Positions 10,108-20,944 of a DNA stretch of 64,000 nucleotides are shown piece after piece. The stretch is from the NCBI RefSeq assembly GCF_030247185.1, contig NC_080572.1, positions 120,333,928-120,397,927 on the forward strand, in the 5' to 3' direction. This DNA comes from Malaya genurostris. Taxonomy: Eukaryota; Arthropoda; Insecta; Diptera; Culicidae. The notes under the pieces are model-generated. The model was not told the DNA's origin. It saw only the letters and a program-made list of their open reading frames with translations, and ran no database searches. Position 1 is the stretch's first letter. Every line of letters begins with the position of its first letter. The position numbers and the translations under genes were made by a program.

Positions 10108-10292
10108 GTAAGTTTAAAATTTTCCCTACACAAAAATCTCAGAATTGCGGAAGCAAATGATGTCCTCATGGTAATAACCAAATCATATATATATAATAGG
10201 GCTGAAATGTCACCACTTGTGGCTGAACACCCAATTTAAATCTTAATAATTTAATTTTAACTCATATTCCAATAAATAGTTATTAAAAAAAA

Positions 10293-10632
10293 GTAACATC
10301 TCACGGCTTCACAACGTACGACGCCCAATTTCTAACCTGTTCGATCGAAACACCTAGCAATTACCTGGGTTGTAGTAACTAATGTAAAGCTTGAGTCATT
10401 TAATAATTGGACACACTGTTCATTTTACTGTAGTTACCTCTACCCTCTGACAAAATGATTTTCGAAAGTCTTAGGACCGAATGAATGGATTCCAAAAGTT
10501 TGCTTCGTGATACAGAGAGAAAATTCGTCCAAACTTTTACTTAAGATATTCATACGGTATTCTTGCGAAAATCACAAAAATGTTATAATGAATTTCATTG
10601 CTTCCTCATGGACCTTTTTTATAAATATTAAA
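10293..10632. other. Unassigned sequence
   Basis: No gene or repeat recognised between the poly(A) end of the Jockey-type LINE and the dispersed repeat that follows. Confidence 0.4.
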
Positions 10633-11330
10633 ACCTAGTGGTGTAATGATATTTTTCACATATTACTTATATTTAAAAAAATGTCGTTAGAAGATTCTGT
10701 CAAGAATTTTTTTATAACTTGGATAAGATTAGAAATTTCTTTATTGGAAACTAATTTAGCCTTTTCAATTTAACAGTTATGCCAAGTTAAATTTTTCATC
10801 GTCGCACTAAATGACGGTTTAAACACATTTTTCCCTATAGCTTCGGAATCGGAGGTCGGACTCGGGTGAAATTGCACAGTATCTTTTAAGACAATGAGAG
10901 TTTCAATTTTAATCAAGATTTGTGAAAATCGGTTTAACCTTTAATGAGAAATCGAAGTGAGTTACGTACTGGGAGCATTTCTTCACTATTATCGGTGCTT
11001 TCGGAATCGGAAACCGGGGACTAGTAGTCTGAAAGAAGATTTGTGTATCCACTAACCAAACCATTTTTCAGTAGATTTTATAAAATAAATGCATATCGTT
11101 TCGTCATCACTTGTGAAAAAATACTCATAACAATGAAAATTTTCCACTTATCGACCCGAAGTCGGATTTGGATTGACTTTTCGATGACATTTTAAAGAAC
11201 TTCAAGACCTTATATTTGCATCTTAGTTTGTGGAAATCGGTTGAAATATTTACGAGAAATTGATTGCGTATTTTCTCACAGATTTGCTCAAATTCAATAG
11301 CAGGGTACAAGATCAGTCTTATGATCGCAC
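10633..11330 (+). repeat. Dispersed repeat of the CCTAGTGGTG / CCGGAAGTCGG family, degenerate copy
   Basis: Starts with CCTAGTGGTGTAATGAT and a TTTTTCACATAT segment, and contains two internal modules with GGAATCGGAGGTCGGACTCGG-like and TTTGTGAAAATCGGTT sequence. A third module at 11150-11280 carries GAAGTCGGATTTGGATTGA. The same modules recur at 24315, 33810, 35062 and 36060. This family is familiar from mosquito genomes; its transposition class is not evident, and I see no coding capacity or terminal repeats. Confidence 0.6.
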
Positions 11331-12960
11331 CGAAAAAAAAATCAACAAACAACCATAACATTGCGAATATCTGGCAACTAAAAATTTGAATTAAAATTGA
11401 ATTTAAAAGCTTTCTACATGAGAAAGAAGAACAACAATTCCAGAAATGATGTCAAAATGTAAGCTTATTTACGTTCTAGAGCTGTCAGATGAATACACAT
11501 ACACATCACTTGTGCAAAAATGTAGAAACATTTCGATCCTTTATCGTGGCAATTTTCAATCAGCAAAACCAAAACAAAATATTCACTCGATAAGAACACA
11601 CACAACAATGTACAGTTTTTTTCTGTCTGTCTCATCGACATCGGTCCAGTTTCTGGTTCGATCAGACATTCGCCTGCATGAATATTACATATTTGCAGCC
11701 AGACGTGATCAAAGAATCTATGTTATCGGCAATATGTTGTTTCTCGTGTCGAACAATTTCCATTTGAAAACTAGGTTTTTGCCCCTGTAATGAAAGGCAG
11801 TTTGCTGGTATGTGGCAATCACCTTGCTTTGAAGAAGAATTTATCCGACGATGATAAATAAACTTGTCAGGACCTTCACACAGCTGATGTAGGATATTCA
11901 TTCATCACATGGCGTATGCAGATGCATAATGAGATTACTGGTGAAACAATAAGAGAACGTTTTTGCGTGTAGTTTAAAAAATGTTTAGTTTTTGTGAATC
12001 GAATCTTCACAGAATTTCTCACTTCATGAAATTCACAATTTCAAAGAGTAACAATATCCTAGAAACAAGTTCCTATATCTAAATCCAAGCCCAAAAGTAT
12101 TGGATTTTTCAAATTACGAGGTAATAAAAAAATTTACGAGGCACATTCGAAAAGATTTGCATAGAAGCTCACCTCCAGCGAATGTAATCAATGGATTGAC
12201 CAGTTCACAATTGTGCAGACAGTGGTGCGTTCAAGATGAGGAAATTCATCAGCTCTGAGAGCAATATCTGGCCCATCTCATCGGTTTACATACTACTTAC
12301 ATATAACTCCGCTCTTTGCCATGAACATTTGTTCTTCCTTTCTTCCATCACTCATTACAGTACGTCCAGTAGGAATGACTCTCGATGAATTCAACCAACT
12401 GAAGAACCTTTCGCACGAACAAATCTTTTTACATCGCGGACATTGGTTACTGTACGCACAGATAGGCAAATGACTACTGAACTAAAAATTAGCTTGAAAT
12501 TACAATACAATCATTTCACTACTATGCCTTCATTCCAGAAATGTGAGAAACATTGTTAAATAATTAGCGATCATTGGTATCATCAATGAAATAGTCGCAT
12601 CCAAGCGACACGTAAGCAAGACAAGACACAAACGTCTTGCGCAGGGGTGAAACAGTTTTCCAGGGAATACTAGGTCTTGTTTAGCGAAAGAGCTCAATTG
12701 AATTTTATCCGGAGGCGATTTCCAGGTCTGGAATTACAGAATGATAAGTGTTAAAAACATCAATTTAAATTGTGTGTTTTTTCATGAGTGACAATGTACA
12801 GACAGGCGAATTTTTTAATCTCAATTAATGAATTCATCTGGTTTATCGACTTGTTAGTTGGCGATTAAACCAATTAAATTTGGCTGTATCAGATCTCAAT
12901 TTCCGAAACCGGATGCATCGGAAATACAGATTGGAAAATGTTTCTTCATGTGTTTCCACA
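11331..12960. other. Unassigned intergenic sequence
   Basis: AT-rich sequence without recognisable coding or repeat structure. Overlapping short open frames at 11446-11901 on both strands show no motifs. Confidence 0.35.
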
Positions 12961-12964
12961 TACA

Positions 12965-13100
12965 GGGTAGTTTAGTTGGCAAAACGATTTCCCCGGGTAA
13001 AAGCTAGCTACGGATTCGAGTCCCATCTCTGCGGTAGCTTTTCGCGGTTTTCATTACATAACTGTATTCGTATGTCATTTTTTCAATCTGTTTTCCTCGT
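12965..13100 (+). mobile_element. tRNA-derived SINE or tRNA-like remnant
   Basis: The sequence GGTAGTTTAGTTGGCAAAACG resembles a pol III A box region (TRGYNNARNNGG), and GGATTCGAGTCCCATC about 30 bases further on is a good B box (GGTTCGANTCC). Spacing and order are those of a tRNA head. The following TCTGCGGTAGCTTTTCGCGG is not a tRNA 3' end, so this is more likely a SINE head than a gene. The 3' end of the element is not clear; a candidate is the AAAATAAATC near 13140. Confidence 0.5.
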
Positions 13101-13614
13101 TAGATGCTGGTCAAATTTACGTCTATGTCCTAACAAGACCAAAATAAATCATTACGAATGGAACTCACATGGATCTATTTGAAATAACTGGACCGATTGT
13201 CATAAACCAATATCTAAAAGGTTCCATCCACTGCTACTCTATTTAATTTGAATCCTACTTGAATCAGTTCAAATTGTTAGGTCTTTGCATAAATCACTTT
13301 GACTTTTCTGATCATCGATTTCGGGTTTTGGCTGAACCGGAAATAATTGTCAAAAGACATCGGAACGAAACTCGGAAGAAATCGTTAAGCCGACTTTCGT
13401 AAGCTTGGATCCAAATAAGTATTTCTATGGTGCTATAGATCGAATCCAACTCTTGCTTCCGGATTTACACGATAATAAGTGTGAAATATATCAAACCTTC
13501 ATTCAGTTCGCTTTCACATCTCATCCAAGTCAGTCGATAAAACAAAACCGCTTACGTTTGGGACAGAAGAAACCAAGTACAGTATTGTGTAGTGAACAAT
13601 AGAACTACCTCGAA
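13101..13614. other. Probable 5' UTR of the gag-like element plus unassigned sequence
   Basis: The last 130 or so bases before the ATG at 13615 probably are the 5' UTR of the retroelement whose ORF1 follows; this is inferred from position only. No other feature is seen. Confidence 0.35.
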
Positions 13615-14248
13615 ATGAGTGAACCAAACGAACAAAAGGTACCGCCGACACGAAATAATACAATTATTGTTAACTTCAGGCAGTGCAAAATTCGACCTTC
13701 GATACGAGAACTTGAAGGTTTTATTAAGGAGCAAATGCATTAAACGTGTGAATTTACTTCAATGCAATAAGACAAATAATGTTGTTTACATCCAGTTTTA
13801 TAAAGAGTTGGATGCAATTCAATTCGCAAAAGACAATAACAATGTGCACTATGTGGAGCACGAGAACATTAAGTACAACATTCCAGTATATATGGAAAAT
13901 AGTGCTACAGAAGTACGTGTGCATGATCTTCCCTCAAGCGTCCTAGTACGGAGAGATTCGTTCATCGAAAAAGAAAAGTGGAATAACTTTTTCCCAGGTA
14001 TTCAAAATGGCGTACGTGTGTTATGCATGCGCTTGAAGAAGGTTATACCTTCTTATGTGAATTTCGGCCAAGATACAAGAATTCCGTGTAAATCACTTGT
14101 TACCTATGACAATCAGATGGCCACATGTCAATATTGCCAAAAAACTGTTCACTACGGAAAGCCATGTAATAAACTGGACAAGGAGACAACTACACCAAAG
14201 GACAACGGCGCTCCCTCCACACCAACCCCAAACAACTCCAGCACATGA
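13615..14248 (+). pseudogene. Retroelement gag-like ORF1 with CCHC zinc knuckle, one frameshift
   Basis: Translation starts at ATG 13615 (MSEPNEQKVPPTRNN) and reaches a stop at 13741. The protein continues in another frame from about 13739 (IKRVNLLQCNKTNN) to the stop at 14248, so one small indel near 13740 breaks it. The rest contains EVRVHDLPSSVL, a GIQNGVRVLCMRL block and one zinc knuckle, CQYCQKTVHYGKPC (C-X2-C-X4-H-X4-C), followed by a Thr/Pro/Asn-rich tail. The combination of conserved middle block and a single knuckle is seen in ORF1/gag-like proteins of mosquito LINEs. No RT follows, so the copy is truncated after ORF1. Confidence 0.6.
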
Positions 14249-14714
14249 GCCGGAATAAAAACAATTTTATGATTAAAAAAACCTTCAATCAAACGACGAC
14301 GACAAAATGAAAAATGGTCTCAAACGAAATCTAATTTATAAAACTTGCAAGTTGAAGACTTACTTTGATTACATCGTTCTTCGGTTTCTGGTTCTACATC
14401 ACAAGAAAAAAATGAAAATGACATGTCATAAATCCTAAGAGCAAATTCAGCAGCTAGAAGTTCTATATGGAAGATCTATAATAGAGCAAAAACTGGAACA
14501 AACGTATCCCCAGTAAGCCGTTCTAGTTTTATTTATTCGACCATTTCTTCTGTCAAATTTAAAACTGGTCTACGATGCCGTTCTATTTTTTGTATATTTG
14601 AAACACGAGTAAAACAGTGCTGGCGCTGCCAATTTTCCGTGTTATAAAATTCAAATCTAAATTTTGTAACTGACATAAATTATGCATCTAGAACTAGAAC
14701 ACTACTGAATATGC
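14249..14714. other. Unassigned sequence
   Basis: No RT domain or other gene follows the gag-like frame. Nothing recognised. Confidence 0.35.
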
Positions 14715-14885
14715 CCTAAACATGCCGTATTTTCTTAGGTGTAACATCTTTCAACCTAAAAGAAAGTTTAGCATCAGTCATTGACATAATTCATTGTGAA
14801 TTTAAGTAATTTGTGACGCTTCTTTTATGTGCATCGGCCAAGACATAAATGTATATGATTTTCCGAAGCAATATATAATATTGGT
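14715..14885 (+). repeat. Dispersed repeat 'E' (GTGACGCTTCTTTTATGTGCATC), copy 1
   Basis: Contains a CATGCCGTATTTTCTTAGG segment, then CATTGTGAATTTAAGTAA and GTGACGCTTCTTTTATGTGC followed by ATCGGCCAAGACATAAA. The same blocks in the same order occur at 62615-63010, and one block near 59985-60035. No coding capacity. Probably a MITE or retroelement tail; the class is unknown. Confidence 0.55.
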
Positions 14886-15610
14886 TATATTCCGAAGTAT
14901 GTTTGGGAATTATATCGGTTCCTCTTACAATTTCCCTTATGATCTCATCGATTACTCTTATAAACTATGATAAGAAAGACAACATTACACCGCTAGTTGA
15001 ATTCAAAGTGGATCAGTACATTGTATTCTAATCCACCGATCGGAGTAACGATGATTCACGTATGCTGGAGATGAGAAAGTCAAAATGAAGTTAGCGATTA
15101 CCAAGGGGAGAGTCGCTTAACACAAACTATATTGTGCCCCTAAAAAAACACGTGATATACTGTGAGTCTAAGCGACGACACGACCTGCCACTCGTCTATC
15201 AAAACTGTATCGTAAATTTAACTACCCCTCAGTAACTGGAGATTTCAAATCGAAAACGCTAGTGAATTTTTTTAAACTGGCAGCACAAGTTGATATATTT
15301 ATTGATTTTGAATAACAGTTACCATAACCTTGGTTACTGCATATCGAAGGCAAGATGAATGTAAACAAAATAAATTTCAGACCGGTTATTATATTACGGA
15401 ACATTTTAATGGATTTACCTAACTCGAGCGGAATGTAAAAATTGAGGAGTATGAGTTATGTCTTTTATAAAGCCAAGTTCAAAATTCAGGTCTTGACTTG
15501 AAACCGTTGTGTGAGAAGGAAGACATGGAAATGACCGACAACGAGCTGAACGAGGTTAGTGCTCTGCGGACCTGCATAACGTACGGTAAAATGATTTTGT
15601 GGAATTTCAC
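14886..15610. other. Unassigned intergenic sequence
   Basis: No gene, terminal repeat or RNA gene recognised. Confidence 0.35.
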
Positions 15611-15612
15611 TA

Positions 15613-16552
15613 CAGGGTCCGGCACTCGAAGTGTAACCAATTAAAAAGGCCATAAATTCAGTTTGGAAAATAGCTTTTACTTAATTCAAAGTACAAAATG
15701 TGTAAAAATAATACAAAATTCAGAATCAATTCACTTTTGCTCGATATGACCACCTTTTGCCTTGACTTGATGACTTGAGAGAGCGAAGGAGTTGCTTCGT
15801 TTGGCCGAAAGCGGTCAATTTCCGAACATTGTGTTTTCTGACGAGAAATTTTTTCCAATTGAGCAATTCGTAAACTCTCAAAACGATAGGGTTTACTTGA
15901 CCGACCGTTCATACGAGAATTTGAGTCATCGATTGGCCACCAGGAGGCTGCACCCGCAACAGATAATGGTTTGGGCCGCTGTAACCGCAGATGGGCGCTC
16001 TCCAATCGTTTTCATCGAGCCTGGCGTCAAGGTAAATGCGACATATTATCGGGAAAGTATTCTGAAGGTTGCTTTGAAGCCGTGGGCAGACAAACATTTC
16101 GGTGGCAGACCATGGACGTTTCAGCAGGACTCGGCACCGTCTCACAAAGCTTGAGTGAACCAAGAATGGCTGAAAAACAACGTTCCGAACTTCATCACGT
16201 CCACACAATGGCTCTCGAATTCACCAGATGTGATTCCCATGGATTATTCTCTTTGGGCCATTTTGGAGAGCAAAGTCCGAACTAAAAGATACACCAGTCT
16301 CGAGGCACTGAAAAAAGTTATTGTCCGCGAGTGGGCCAAAATACCTGCAAGTCACATTCGGCCAAACGAAGAAACTCCTTGCTCTCTCAAGTCATCAAGT
16401 CAAGGCAAAAGGTGGTCATATCGAGCAAAAGTGAATTGATTCTGAATTTTGTATTATTTTTACACATTTTGTACTTTGAATTAAGTAAAAGTAATTTTCC
16501 AAACTGAATTTATGGCCTTTTTAATTGGTTACACTTCGAGTGCCGGACCCTG
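15613..16552 (+). mobile_element. ITmD37D-like Tc1/mariner element with ~196-bp inverted ends
   Basis: The ends are CAGGGTCCGGCACTCGAAGT and its complement, each flanked by TA (15611-15612 and 16553-16554), as expected for Tc1/mariner. The inverted ends are 197 bp (15613-15809) and 196 bp (16357-16552) and nearly identical. The right end contains the 3' end of the transposase gene, so the left end carries an inverted copy of that coding sequence in place of the normal 5' end and N-terminal gene half. A second copy with the same terminus lies at 44624. Total length 940 bp, shorter than an intact ~1.3-kb element. Confidence 0.85.
15790..16438 (+). pseudogene. DD37D transposase, C-terminal half, one internal stop
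   Basis: The N-terminal DNA-binding region is missing. The frame opens in the left inverted end and gives the first catalytic Asp in IVFSDEKFFPIEQ near 15840. It continues through MVWAAVTADGRSP to the second Asp in FQQDSAPSHKA near 16126. A TGA follows at 16152 where an Arg or Lys codon is expected, and the frame continues to the third Asp in DVIPMDYSLWAILESK near 16237. Counting through the stop, 37 residues separate the last two Asp, which defines the DD37D group known from mosquitoes. It cannot make a working transposase, having neither helix-turn-helix nor an unbroken frame. Confidence 0.8.
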
Positions 16553-16554
16553 TA

Positions 16555-17317
16555 GTAATTCTCGAATAGTGGCCAACAAGGTGAAATACTGTTTCCACTG
16601 CTGCGCAATCAACCAACAATTTTGACACCAGCATATTACACCGAATCCTATTGCCCAGAAAAGCTAGCAGTCGAAGTGTACGGATGAATCGCTGGAAGCA
16701 GATCATTGTCCTCGTTCGTTGGTTTCATCCATAGTTTCGATTAAATTCCGAAAATCGAGTTCATTTAAATGCATTTCTGCTTAATTTGGACAAAGTTTAA
16801 CCGACGACTTTAACACTAATAGAACTATCCCACCGCTTTCAAAACATGTTTATTTGTTTTGGGGTTCCTTGGTAACTAGTCTGTAGTAACTTAAACAGTG
16901 TTGCTCGAGAAGATTATTTTTATCATTTACAAGGGGTCGCTAGATTTGTGGTAACTGACGGTGAATCGTTAGCGAACAGTTTTATTGCTGATTTTTCTTC
17001 GGAGTGTCTGGTCGTGTCGTCGGTCTAAGTGTGCTATGCCCCATGAAACAGCTACTTGTCAAAACTGAGCCCTTTGTGTGCCGCGACTGTGCAACTGTAT
17101 GAACACGAAAGTGCCAATATTGATAAATGCACCAACGCATTGTGTTAATGTGTGATTGGCACATTGTTCTAAGCGTCTTCCCCTTGGCGATTACTCTTTA
17201 AAAAAAAATCACCCCAATATATCACCGTATCTAGACAAACTTGAAATTTTTGTAGAGAGCAAAACTTTTTCCAGATTTTCTGAAACTTTTGTTCAGTCTA
17301 ACAGTCAGTTAGATGAG
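16555..17317. other. Unassigned intergenic sequence
   Basis: No gene, RNA or repeat recognised. Confidence 0.35.
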
Positions 17318-17328
17318 TATTTATCAGT

Positions 17329-17459
17329 AATGTAGATTTGTTTATCGGCTATGCAGTCAATACTGGATTAAAACGAATATTTTTGTTTTAACACAAAAAC
17401 AACAAAAATATTCGTTTTAATCCAGTATTGACTGCATAGCCGATAAACAAATCTACATT
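17329..17459. repeat. Perfect inverted repeat, 59-bp arms, 13-bp loop
   Basis: Left arm 17329-17387 begins AATGTAGATTTGTTTATCGG and the right arm 17401-17459 is its exact complement, ending CAAATCTACATT; the 13-base spacer is TTAACACAAAAAC. The palindrome is flanked by a 13-bp direct repeat TATTTATCAGTAA at 17318-17330 and 17488-17500. Perfect arms mean a recent origin or strong gene conversion. There is no transposase or recognisable terminus. Confidence 0.9.
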
Positions 17460-17500
17460 TAAATAGAATCCAGTCGAAAGTGTCCCATATTTATCAGTAA

Positions 17501-17984
17501 CTTTATTTATACTATGAGTACTACTTAAAGTTTGGCGGTTTGACTCCAAGATGTCTAGCAATATGCATTCATTTCTATTATTCGGCAACGTGTCTTTTAT
17601 TAATCTTGACATAAACCTACAAAAATACACAAGTCTCATTCTGTCGAAATAATAGAGTGTTTATAGTAGAATCTCTCAGTGAACCGAGAACTCCTGTTTC
17701 GTTAAAACTGAATTGTTTTTCGAGCACATTATTTCAATAGTAGAAGCCAACTAAAGCTCATCGTTTGTTGAGAATGATTGATGGTGAATCTACTCCAGTG
17801 ATTAGATCAAGTGGAGACATCGATGTGGATGTTCATCGATGTCCAGGGAATATTTTAAAAATGGAGACATCGATGAACATCCAGTCAAGGGAAAATATTA
17901 AAATCTAGGAATTTCAATCTTTGTTGTATGAAGACTTTACCACACCAAAATTTTCACAAACACTGAATGGGACTCTAAGAGTAA
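17501..17984. other. Mostly unassigned; contains a small inverted repeat
   Basis: At 17829-17846 and 17865-17883, GGATGTTCATCGATGTC and its complement form an 18-19 bp inverted repeat, overlapping two direct copies of TGGAGACATCGATG. Nothing else recognised. Confidence 0.5.
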
Positions 17985-18430
17985 TTTGCAAAATAGCTTT
18001 GGCCAAAACAATGCTTTGAGTTTGGTGGGCCCAATGTGGTGTGATGTAGTTCTAGTTATTTTCTGTTCAATAATCGGCCAAAACTGAACCGAAAACAAAG
18101 TTACCAAAGTTATCTAGCACCACCATAAAATGTCGTCTCTAGCTATTAAACTGGTAAAGGATAAATTTAATTTACCTAATTGGTAAATACAATTTCACCC
18201 GCTCTACTCTCTGGAGCTTGTCATATCCGACTATTACTTATATGCATTGGTGAAGAAAGTTTTCTGGTATAGCAGCGCTTCGCCAATGTCACAATAAAGT
18301 CTCAAAATGGCTTGCCGTATAGTTTGCACGAAAGTAGAAAAGTTTATTGAGATGGTATCCATAGTCTACCAGAACGATTAGAAAAATGTTGAGCATTCGA
18401 AGGTCAGTAATATGAAAAAAATGTTTTCTA
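17985..18430 (+). pseudogene. Mariner transposase fossil (C-terminal half)
   Basis: Using several frames, the order of mariner C-terminal landmarks is visible: a LVGPMWCDVVL block near 18018, LVKDKFNLPNW near 18149, then HPLYSLELVISDYYLYALVK near 18196, corresponding to the mariner HPPYSPDLAPSDYHLF region, followed by a decayed tail to about 18430. In-frame stops and frame changes are frequent, so this is an old copy. No terminal inverted repeats found. The catalytic Asp of the last motif is preserved (ISDYYLY), but nothing functional can be made. Confidence 0.6.
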
Positions 18431-20391
18431 GTTTTTCAGAAAATCAAGTGCATTCCTGACAGAAAAAAAACCTCCAAGTTTATACGAATACTCCTGGCAG
18501 TGTATCTTGAATGCATCATGCCAATGACATTACAGCAACAAATTGAATTACAGTTTACTGATTCTTCCACAAGGAGATCGGGTTTTTGATAGTACAATTG
18601 AAACAGATCCGAACGACCAATCGGTTAAAATCCAAATCGTCGAAGTCGTCTCTGTCGCACCAGAAAGGTGTCAAATCACCTGTCGCAAACCATATCGAAA
18701 ATGTCTTGGGCATGAGAAAGGACAAACTTGTAAAAGATTCTGTGTACAATTTGAAACTGCATTGTGGGAGAATTCGAAAGATTCGGCATCAAAGATGCCA
18801 TTCTCAAATGATGTTGGGAAAACTAATGTTAACTGGTTGATTGTATCGAATCTTTTCAATGCATTACACTGTAAAGAATAATTAAAATAATTATTTTAAT
18901 TACTTTCATGATATTCGTCTCATGTGACCATTAAAGTAGGATGATGAATCCGCAAATCCGTGCACGTATTCAATGATCACAGACACTAAAATATCAGATT
19001 CTGTGAATAATACATATGCTTCTGAGAACCAGAATTTACGATAAGAGCCGCTCTTATGCTATAATATCAAAATTTAAACCACATGAACTTTAATGCTAGA
19101 CTTGTTGGCCAGAAAATTCATGTATATTCAAATTGGGTTTCGCTCGTAACATGCGACAGATGCAGATACTGTTTCTTGCTTTATGCATGATGCATACAAT
19201 AAGCTACAAACCGTTACACTTGAATCTGTGTTCTCGTTAATCTTGCTTCTTGCCATTAGCAGCCGTTGGGAAACAAAGGCAACGGTATTGGCCTTTTCTA
19301 TTCCGATTATATTTAGCAGATTGTTCGTTGGAATGACAACAACTTCCACTGTGCAGCTATTATAGTATAATTTTGGAGCTAATAAAATTTCATCGAATTT
19401 CACATCTTTGAATCAACATGAATCGAAAAAGAGAGGTGATACGATGCCAATGCAATTAAAACAAATGTCTGTCACAATAACAACTTTGTTCCCGAGCCAA
19501 CACATCTGCAGTTGCATCCGCCACTTTTTTATAGAACGTCTTGAACTTTACTAAACGGTATAGCATCAGCGTTCAAGCGCATTTATTCTTTTTTATGCGA
19601 TTCGTTGTCATCGACCTTAGTTAACATTTTTATTTTCATAGCTGATTTGTTTTTAGTTTCGGAGAATTATAATGAAACTGAACTGTCCTGTATTTATTAT
19701 AATGTTTTCTTTTTTCATTACACCGGGTGCGCAAGTGTAAAATGGCGGAAGCTTTAACCATCGTATGATAACGTTTAGCGTAGACACACATTTAATGAAA
19801 AAGTAGTATCTATCATTATCATCATGACACAACTTTGAACTAAATTCATCTGCGAGCCACCGTATTGTTCGGATGTAAATAGAGATTCCAGTATGCACAC
19901 GCCCCGTCGACAAATCAATCCAGTTTTAAGCGTACAATATTGACGCTTTCGAATCAAGTTAAATTAGCCAAATCCATCTACAAATCACCGAGGTATCAAC
20001 ACACCGAACACATACAAAAGCGACTATCCAGCGAGCGAATGGATGTAACTTTCACTCACTAGTCAAACACCTTCTTCGCGTACAGCCAGAGGTTGACTAA
20101 GTTAAACTGTGTTGGAGCATATATTTATAGATTCCATTTTGTGCGACAGTTTATACTACGCAAATTGTCGAACGAGAGAACATAGATCAATTAGAACGAA
20201 TTTTTCAATGGTATACTATTTAAATTCTTATTCGACGTTGCCCCATATGTTAAAGTTAAATGTTTCTGAATCGTTTGACAGTTAAATTATTTAAATCCAT
20301 CAACAAATGACACTTTGGCTTCAACACACTTTCATACTTCGATGCAATTCGATTCGATATGAACTGAACAATACTGCGGAATTATTCCTTT
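18431..20391. other. Unassigned intergenic sequence
   Basis: A pair of overlapping open frames at 18543-18881 (112 and 84 codons) shows basic, Ser-rich sequence without a motif I recognise. The remainder, including 19.1-20.0 kb, has no support for genes. Confidence 0.35.
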
Positions 20392-20689
20392 ATTTATTTA
20401 TTTATTTATTTGGAGCAGGGAAAAGCACAGTAAAGATGAAATTTAGCAATCTCTTTCTCTCCAGCAGGCATAAAACCTCCTCATCATTTGTATCAACAGA
20501 TTACAATGATCAACAGATACATTTAGGCCTAACACTACAATTAAAACTAACAGTTGATACTAAATTTATAACACTATAACTAGTTGATGACACCAAGCAT
20601 AACAGTATTAGTAATCTTACTTAGAAGGTGAGAGAGAGCAGAAAAGTGGTTAGATAAATTGAAAGCAAGGATTGGTGGAGGGACTGCTA

Positions 20690-20890
20690 AACGAGCGAAA
20701 ATGAACGACGGGGTTGGAATCGGCATGTAGATCTAATTAGTTATCAAAAAGATGGTGGAAGACAGAAAAAAACGACGAGGTTAGAATCGGCATGTAGATT
20801 AATTAGTGATGGATGGTGGAGGACAGAAAAAAGAGGAAATAACGACCAGGTTAGTTTAGGCGAGCGAATCTAGTTAGTTTCAAATGAAGA
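20690..20890 (-). repeat. Tandem repeats (~60-66 bp, three copies) in LINE 3' UTR
   Basis: Three imperfect copies of a block containing CGACGAGGTTAGAATCGGCA, TGTAGATTAATTAG and GATGGTGGAGGACAGAAAAAA follow one another. Such 3' UTR tandem repeats are frequent in LINEs and can help template recognition by the element's RT; the function here is inferred. Confidence 0.6.
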
Positions 20891-20944
20891 TGATGGAGAG
20901 ACGGAATGGGGGTTGAATGAAAATAAAATATTAACGGTTGAAGA

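Larger units (their letters stand above)
7976..10292 (+). mobile_element. Jockey-clade (Juan-like) LINE, internally deleted and frameshifted
   Basis: A stem-loop-rich 5' UTR leads into a broken ORF1, then remnants of ORF2, a short 3' UTR and a terminal run of A at about 10285-10292 (ATTAAAAAAAAG). ORF2 pieces from before and after the reverse transcriptase are joined near 9720, so the RT core has been deleted and the endonuclease is also missing. The 2.3-kb length compares with roughly 4-5 kb for complete Jockey-type elements. The exact 5' end is uncertain (I use the CAGTCGTTCG region) and no target-site duplication was found. Confidence 0.75.

Noticed and set aside
18543..18881. 112- and 84-codon overlapping frames
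   Set aside because: Some protein-like character but no motif, no repeats and no second copy; insufficient for a gene call.
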